From Litorimonas taeanensis (GTDB lineage: Bacteria; Pseudomonadota; Alphaproteobacteria; Caulobacterales; Maricaulaceae): a stretch of 64,000 bases of DNA. Positions 60,025 through 64,000 of this stretch are shown in pieces. Under the pieces are notes generated by a model that was given only the letters and a program-made list of their open reading frames with translations, did not search any database and was not told the origin of the DNA. The stretch is from assembly GCF_003634015.1 (NCBI RefSeq), contig NZ_RBII01000001.1, forward strand, positions 1,054,001-1,118,000, in the 5' to 3' direction. The position numbers and the translations under genes are program-made. Numbering within the stretch: position 1 is the first letter of the stretch; every line of letters begins with the position of its first letter.

Positions 60025-61004
60025 AGCCGCGCCTCCAAATCTGACAGGCTCGGCACGCGCAGGGCACGCCTAGCGCTCTCGGGCCAAGCCGGAGCTGCCG
60101 TACGAATAGCCACTCGCATTTTTGCCGAGCGTGACCGCGCATTTTCCGCGACCTCTGCTTTTGAGGGCTTGGTCACAGAGCGTTTAGGTAAGGCAAAGCT
60201 CGCCTCTGGCCCTGTGCGCTCCACCACAGGGGCATAGCGAGACCCGCCCTCAACCTCTCCGGCTCTTTCTCTGAAAAAGGCTTTCACGATTTTATCTTCG
60301 AGCGAGTGAAACGTCACAATGATCAAACGGCCCTGCGGCGCAAGCTGGTGCTCTGCAGCGACCAAAGCCTGACACAGCTCGCCTAGCTCGTCATTGATAT
60401 AGATACGAAGCGCCTGAAACACTTTGGTTGCCGGATGGGTCTTGCCGCGCCGCCCAAGGGCTTTTTCGAGAATGTCAGCGAGCTGCGCCGTTGTTGTAAT
60501 GGGGCTGACCTCTCGGGCTTCGATTATCATTTTGGCGGCATGGCGCGCCCGCGCCTCTTCGCCGTAAACACGGAAAATCTGCTCTAACTCGACCTGAGAT
60601 AAAAGACGTACCGCATCGGCGGCGCTCGGCCCGTTTTGGCTCATCCGCATATCGAGCGGCCCATCGCGCATAAACGAAAATCCGCGCTCGCCCTCATCCA
60701 ATTGCATAGAGGAGACACCAATATCCAGAACCACGGCTTCCACAGGCGGGAGCCCTACAGAATCCAGCTTTGAAAACGGGGTTTCTATCAGGCGGAACCG
60801 CCCCGCATATTGCGCAGATAATGCCGCCGCACGCGGCGCAACATTCGGATCGCGGTCGAGGCCAACCACATGGCAATCTCCGCCGCGTAAAAACGCCTCG
60901 CTATAGCCGCCATTGCCAAATGTACCATCGACATAAGTCTCGCCCGCACGAATATCGAGCGCGTCTAAAACTTCGGGGAGCATCACAGGATAATGTTTCA
61001 TCAC
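60021..61004 (-). CDS. rsmH: 16S rRNA m4C1402 methyltransferase RsmH
   Basis: A 327-residue SAM-dependent methyltransferase. It begins HYPVMLPEVLDALDIRAGETYVDGTFGNGGYSEAFL, the SAM-binding glycine motif. VVLDIGVSSMQLDEGERGFSF and the FHSLEDKIVKAFFRE segment are diagnostic. It modifies C1402 in the ribosomal decoding centre. It overlaps mraZ and ftsL by four bases each. Confidence 0.97.
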   Translation of the reverse strand: MMKHYPVMLPEVLDALDIRAGETYVDGTFGNGGYSEAFLRGGDCHVVGLDRDPNVAPRAAALSAQYAGRFRLIETPFSKLDSVGLPPVEAVVLDIGVSSMQLDEGERGFSFMRDGPLDMRMSQNGPSAADAVRLLSQVELEQIFRVYGEEARARHAAKMIIEAREVSPITTTAQLADILEKALGRRGKTHPATKVFQALRIYINDELGELCQALVAAEHQLAPQGRLIIVTFHSLEDKIVKAFFRERAGEVEGGSRYAPVVERTGPEASFALPKRSVTKPSKAEVAENARSRSAKMRVAIRTAAPAWPESARRALRVPSLSDLEARL

Positions 61005-61480
61005 GCCCCCTCGCCGCCTGACACAGACGCCGCCCCCGCAGGGCGAAGACGGTGACGGTGTTCTCGCGCCAATTTACGCATTTGCTCGGCCTTGGCCTCA
61101 TGCGCGGCGGGCGACCATATTTCAAAACGTCGACCCAAACCCACAAAGGTCACATGACCGTTCAGCCCCGCATAATCATGCAGATCTTTCGGGAGCGAAA
61201 TCCGCCCACCCGTATCAAATTGCAAGGGCCGAGACGCCGCAAAAATAGCGCGCTGCATCGCAATACGGCCTTCATCATAATAATCCAAAGCGTCCAAAGA
61301 GCGCTGATATTCTTCCATCAAAGCCATGCCGCCGCCTTCGAGATATTGGCCATCAAAACTGGGCCAAACGACAATCCCGTCAAAGCCGCTTCCCGCGACC
61401 ACATTGCGGAAATCCGCAGGCACAGAGACCCGCCCTTTGGCATCCACCTTGTTTGTCACGCTCGACAAAAACATCGACAT
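61001..61480 (-). CDS. mraZ: MraZ, transcriptional regulator of the dcw cluster
   Basis: A 159-residue protein with two tandem AbrB-like half domains: KVDAKGRVSVPADFR near residue 12 and FDTGGRISLPKDLHDYAG in the middle. In other bacteria it binds direct repeats before its own gene and controls the dcw operon. GGGA eight bases before the ATG is the ribosome binding site. Three phased TGGGA repeats lie 32-56 bases upstream (on the opposite strand). Confidence 0.96.
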   Translation of the reverse strand: MSMFLSSVTNKVDAKGRVSVPADFRNVVAGSGFDGIVVWPSFDGQYLEGGGMALMEEYQRSLDALDYYDEGRIAMQRAIFAASRPLQFDTGGRISLPKDLHDYAGLNGHVTFVGLGRRFEIWSPAAHEAKAEQMRKLAREHRHRLRPAGAASVSGGEGA

Positions 61481-61511
61481 TCCCTTTGAGAGCTCCCGAT
61501 AAGCTCAAATC

Positions 61512-61536
61512 TGGGATAGCATGGGATATTATGGGA
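61512..61536 (-). promoter_or_regulatory. Candidate MraZ box array
   Basis: TGGGA occurs three times with exactly five bases between copies (61512, 61522, 61532), a ten-base period. E. coli MraZ sites are three TGGGN repeats with five-base spacers. Here the repeats read on the strand opposite to mraZ transcription. Confidence 0.65.
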
Positions 61537-61575
61537 AACAATGCCAATTTAGGGAAATATTAGCCATAGTTTACC

Positions 61576-61606
61576 TTTTCCACACTGTTAATCATTCTGT
61601 GGGTAA
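61576..61606. promoter_or_regulatory. Inverted pair of DnaA-box-like 9-mers
   Basis: TTTTCCACA (plus strand) and TTACCCACA (minus strand) each differ by one base from TTATCCACA and are separated by 13 bases. They lie about 95-125 bases before the mraZ ATG. Confidence 0.4.
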
Positions 61607-61777
61607 GTCTTTTTTAAACAATAATAACAAGGGATTAAGAAAGAATTGAAGAAGGGTTAATACGGCCCCCTCACCCGCCCTCTGTGGTGCCCCCTCGGCC
61701 TAAACCCCGCACCCCAAACCAAAAGCAAAGCCCAAACCGCCCCGCTAGCCGCCTATCTGCCGCCCCGCAATTCCCAC

Positions 61778-61800
61778 AAAAAAAGCGGCCCATAGGCCGC
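61778..61800 (-). terminator. Intrinsic terminator after the glycine-zipper lipoprotein gene
   Basis: On the minus strand GCGGCC/GGCCGC with a four-base loop is followed by seven T, 26 bases after the stop codon. Confidence 0.9.
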
Positions 61801-61825
61801 CCTTCTTAAATCTATGTTTCCGGCT

Positions 61826-62182
61826 TTAGCCGCGGAATTGACCATTTTCGTAATAGCTATTCCCTGAACGGCTATCAAAGAAGTAGTAACGTCCCGTATT
61901 ATTGTCGTAATATAGCTTTTCACCATTCGGGCCGCGACGGGCATTATCCATGCGCTTGTCTTTTTCGCTACCGGCATAGGCACCGCCTGCACCGCCGACA
62001 ACCGCGCCGATGGCTGCGCCTGTCTTCGCATCACCACTACCGACATTGTTACCGATGATCGCGCCAGCAATCGCACCGCCTGCTGCGCCAATCGCCGCAC
62101 CGCGTTCCGTATTACCCGTTGTTGTACACGCACCCAGCGCCAAAACACTGGCGGCCGTAATAGTCATAATGATTTTGGACAT
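61826..62182 (-). CDS. Glycine-zipper outer membrane lipoprotein
   Basis: A 118-residue lipoprotein. The signal peptide ends in lipobox LGAC at about residue 19. A glycine-zipper region (GAAIGAAGGAIAGAIIG and GAAIGAVVGGAGGAYAG) spans about 27-70. The C-terminus is a Tyr/Asn-rich repeat-like stretch (YYDNNTGRYYFFDSRSG). It resembles YMGG/2TM glycine-zipper proteins of the envelope. The start at 62182 has AGGAGG just upstream; a longer frame from 62239 would bury the signal peptide. Confidence 0.85.
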   Translation of the reverse strand: MSKIIMTITAASVLALGACTTTGNTERGAAIGAAGGAIAGAIIGNNVGSGDAKTGAAIGAVVGGAGGAYAGSEKDKRMDNARRGPNGEKLYYDNNTGRYYFFDSRSGNSYYENGQFRG

Positions 62183-62674
62183 AACATCCTCCTTGTTGTT
62201 ATTAAGGGACATACGCAGAGTGTAAGCCAAGCGTTCCAAAAACAGAGAAGAAACTGCATTACAAAGCCGTAAGCGATTGGACGGCTATCTTGAGAGGGTT
62301 CAGCTTTGCCCCCCTATGATTTATGGTCTTTCACACCCCCAAAAAAGCCGCAACCTTCAGCGCACAAGGCCGCGTTGGCGGCTAAACCCGCCACGCTTTG
62401 CAAATACTAGACACCTGCCCTTCAACATATAAAGATGGAAAAGTTAATCACTTCCCGCCCTAGTTACGTAACCATGCCAATATTTAAAGCCATTAGCATA
62501 AAAGTGCATCCTAATGGCATTTGTTCCTATCTAGACTACGGGCAAAGGGCTTGTTTAAACGGAAACTATTTCAGGATGAGTATTCCTTACACCATTTCTA
62601 CCCTTGCAATAAGTTCTTAATTTGTTCTATTCTAACAATTAGTATTTGTAAGGATAAAATTGTTAAAGGGAGTT
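62183..62674. other. Intergenic region before the restriction-modification locus
   Basis: About 490 bases with no supported gene. The left half looks like the chromosome. From about 62430 the sequence becomes AT-rich, like the methyltransferase gene beyond it, so an acquisition boundary may lie here. It contains an eight-base inverted repeat (62489-62518), a possible promoter (TTGCAA, 18 bases, TATTCT at 62604-62633) and clustered TTGTT/AACAA motifs near the gene. Confidence 0.45.
62622..62664. promoter_or_regulatory. TTGTT/AACAA repeat cluster before the methyltransferase gene
   Basis: TTGTT (62622-62626), AACAATT (62634-62640) and AATTGTT (62658-62664) form two overlapping inverted repeats that cover the likely -10 region and end about ten bases before the ATG. 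This is a sensible position for an autorepressor site. Confidence 0.4.
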
Positions 62675-63769
62675 ATGTCCGATTCTTTTCAATCATTGCG
62701 CAAAGCCGCGAAGCTAAGCCTGAGTGATGCTGCAGACTTTCTTCAAATATCCGAAGAAGATGCAACAGCCTATGAAGATGGTGTACGCCCCCCCCCTCTT
62801 CCTAATGTATTAGCTCTTAAAGGGTTAGGTGGTCTGAATATCTCAAATCAAACTGATAATTTCGTATCTTCAAATAGTAACGAAGTAAAAAAAATCAAAT
62901 TCATTGATCTTTTTGCAGGGATTGGAGGGTTTCATATAGCTTTAGATGATTTAGGTGCAAAATGTGTTTTTGCTGCTGAAATAAACCCCTACGCCAGAAA
63001 AACTTACGAATACAACCATAAAAAACGATCACCCGATTTATTTAGAAAAGGCCTGTTTGCGAGCGACATAAAAGAAGTCGAGCCGATTAATATCCCTGAG
63101 TTTGATATTTTATGTGGCGGGTTTCCTTGCCAGCCTTTTTCCCAAGCGGGTTACAAACGCGGCTTTCAAGATATTCAAGACAACCGTGGCAATTTATTTT
63201 TTGATATAATAAATATTATTAAAGAAAAAAAACCGCAGGCTTATTTTTTAGAAAATGTTCGTCATATTAAAAACCATGACGAAGGAAAAACGTTTGCGGA
63301 AATCCAGTTGCAGCTGGAAAAACTAGGGTACTCTTTCAAATACAAGATGGTGAAAGCCTCCGATCATGGCTTACCTCAACATAGACCCCGCATATTCATG
63401 GTGGGGTTCAAAGGAGAGACTACAAAAGATTCAACATTTGAATTTCCAGAAGCAGAACCGCTTCAGATGACCATGAGCGACATATTTGGGAAACCCTGCA
63501 ATAAATCTATAGGTTACACTTTACGAGTGGGCGGTAGAGGCTCAGGCCTGATGGATAGACGGAATTGGGACACTTATGCCGTAGGCGGAGACGTAATCCG
63601 CCTGTCAAGTAAAGAGGGGATCAAAATGATGGGCTTGCCATCTGACTTTCACTTCCCTGTTTCAGAGACACAAGCCATGAAGCAGCTAGGAAATTCGGTA
63701 GCGGTACCCGCTGTGAAAGCAACTGCTCGAAACATTTTTGACTACATCAACAAAGTTTCTACCAAGTGA
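62675..63769 (+). CDS. DNA cytosine-5 methyltransferase with N-terminal HTH domain
   Basis: A 364-residue enzyme. Residues 5-50 look like an XRE-type helix-turn-helix (LRKAAKLSLSDAADFLQISEED, YEDGVRPPP). The methyltransferase follows: motif I FIDLFAGIGGFH, catalytic GGFPCQPFSQAG with Cys152, ENVR at 193-196, RPRIFMVGF, a short recognition region (about 262-325, with TLRVGGRGSG), and motif X QLGNSVAVPA. It protects DNA from the endonuclease encoded next. The ATG at 62675 has AAGGGAG upstream. A run of nine C at 62788-62796 lies between the two domains. Base use is AT-richer than in the dcw genes, suggesting transfer. Specificity is not known. Confidence 0.92.
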   Translation: MSDSFQSLRKAAKLSLSDAADFLQISEEDATAYEDGVRPPPLPNVLALKGLGGLNISNQTDNFVSSNSNEVKKIKFIDLFAGIGGFHIALDDLGAKCVFAAEINPYARKTYEYNHKKRSPDLFRKGLFASDIKEVEPINIPEFDILCGGFPCQPFSQAGYKRGFQDIQDNRGNLFFDIINIIKEKKPQAYFLENVRHIKNHDEGKTFAEIQLQLEKLGYSFKYKMVKASDHGLPQHRPRIFMVGFKGETTKDSTFEFPEAEPLQMTMSDIFGKPCNKSIGYTLRVGGRGSGLMDRRNWDTYAVGGDVIRLSSKEGIKMMGLPSDFHFPVSETQAMKQLGNSVAVPAVKATARNIFDYINKVSTK

Positions 63770-64000
63770 GCGAGACCAAAAACAAAGGGGAGTGGAGCGA
63801 ATTTTATGCTTTTCTGAAAATATTGAGAGACAGAAAGTTGGTAGCCGCTCACGCAAATCTGGAACCAATTAGAGACACTTATTATCCCGTCTTACAAGTC
63901 CTGCGTGACTCAAAGGATGTAAAACGCCGATATGAACTTCTTGATACGGGGCAAGTAAAGTTGACAATTGAGGAAAATTTAATTTCCCAAGAACTCTTAA
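63766..64000 (+). CDS. HpaII-like type II restriction endonuclease, N-terminal part (runs off the window)
   Basis: An open frame of 78 codons from GTG 63766, which overlaps the methyltransferase TGA (GTGA), to the window edge with no stop. The start reads MSETKNKGEWSEFYAFLKIL, followed by LEPIRDTYYPVLQVLRD. The NKGEWSE motif and the following YYP segment fit my recollection of the HpaII endonuclease family, whose prototype cuts CCGG. Position directly behind a C5 methyltransferase supports it. Only about a fifth to a quarter of the protein is visible, so the catalytic site cannot be checked. Confidence 0.7.
   Translation, partial: MSETKNKGEWSEFYAFLKILRDRKLVAAHANLEPIRDTYYPVLQVLRDSKDVKRRYELLDTGQVKLTIEENLISQELL

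Larger units (their letters stand above)
61481..61777. other. Promoter region of the dcw cluster
   Basis: A stretch of about 300 bases with no gene. Nearest mraZ are three TGGGA repeats. Then come two DnaA-box-like 9-mers in opposite orientation (61576-61584 and 61598-61606), and a near match to a CtrA box (GTAA-N7-TTAA, 61603-61617). Beyond is an AT-rich patch, then a C-rich, repeat-poor stretch up to the lipoprotein gene terminator. I cannot point to a convincing sigma-70 promoter by eye. Confidence 0.55.

Noticed and set aside
61560-61640. Replication origin near the dcw promoter
   Set aside because: Only two imperfect DnaA boxes and a modest AT-rich patch, with none of the usual origin neighbour genes. 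A regulatory reading is safer.
62435-62620. Sixty-one-codon frame before the methyltransferase gene
   Set aside because: No ribosome binding site, no recognisable pattern, and it spans the inverted repeat. Kept as intergenic.

Overview
The window reads as a chromosomal segment of an alphaproteobacterium, plausibly of the Maricaulales/Hyphomonadales neighbourhood. Supporting signs are a circularly permuted two-piece tmRNA beside an alphaproteobacterial SspB adaptor, a complete division and cell wall (dcw) cluster in alphaproteobacterial order running on into lpxC-bamD-recN-ligA, a perfect CtrA-type box with a GANTC site upstream of ftsZ, and a vertebrate-like N-acetylglutamate synthase next to an ArgE-type deacetylase. 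Base composition looks close to even, except at the right edge, which is AT-richer. No rRNA, tRNA, insertion sequence, prophage or CRISPR array was seen.

Layout. 1-9.5 kb: start of gltD, uppP, a secreted serine hydrolase, a VTT-domain membrane protein overlapping miaA, serB, then a quality-control block on the minus strand (hflK-hflC-DUF2065-degP) and folA. 9.5-16.4 kb: a VUT-type transporter, an exported M20 hydrolase, thyA, a TM2 protein, an M14 cytosolic-type carboxypeptidase and the argE/NAGS pair. 16.5-21.5 kb: a DUF2853 protein, an unusual OmpA-domain protein, tmRNA, sspB, fumC with two small coupled genes, and a thioesterase. 21.5-28.4 kb: a UvrD/PcrA helicase, an unrecognised lipoprotein with a hydrolase-like core, prmA, an antisense 55-residue basic protein and aminopeptidase P. 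28.5-31.2 kb: a TonB receptor with a His/Asp-rich plug extension between two small exported proteins, probably for metal uptake. 31.4-37.1 kb: a cysteine-poor OxyR-like LysR regulator facing beta-carbonic anhydrase, a SulP anion transporter and an APC permease fused to EIIA-like and RCK_C-like domains; this looks like a bicarbonate/ion homeostasis module with an OxyR-type operator between the divergent genes. 37.1-61.5 kb, all minus strand: mraZ-rsmH-ftsL-ftsI-murE-murF-mraY-murD-ftsW-murG-murC-murB-ddl-ftsQ-ftsA-ftsZ, a terminator, lpxC-bamD-recN-ligA and a small membrane protein. 61.8-64 kb: a glycine-zipper lipoprotein and, at the right edge, a restriction-modification system.

How they work together. 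The dcw genes overlap or nearly touch from mraZ to ftsA, so they are probably co-transcribed. The mraZ promoter carries three phased TGGGA repeats (candidate MraZ boxes) and a pair of DnaA-box-like 9-mers. ftsZ has its own upstream region with cell-cycle sites. tmRNA and SspB form a tagging-and-delivery pair for ClpXP.

The candidate for something less ordinary is the right-edge restriction-modification locus. A cytosine-5 methyltransferase carries an N-terminal helix-turn-helix domain. An uninterrupted run of nine C lies in its coding sequence exactly between the HTH and the catalytic domain. TTGTT/AACAA repeats sit in front of the gene, and a HpaII-like endonuclease gene overlaps its stop codon. 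This has the look of a self-regulated and possibly phase-variable system. The cysteine-poor OxyR-like/carbonic anhydrase/SulP/APC-EIIA-RCK locus and the kinase-degenerate NAGS are the next most interesting.
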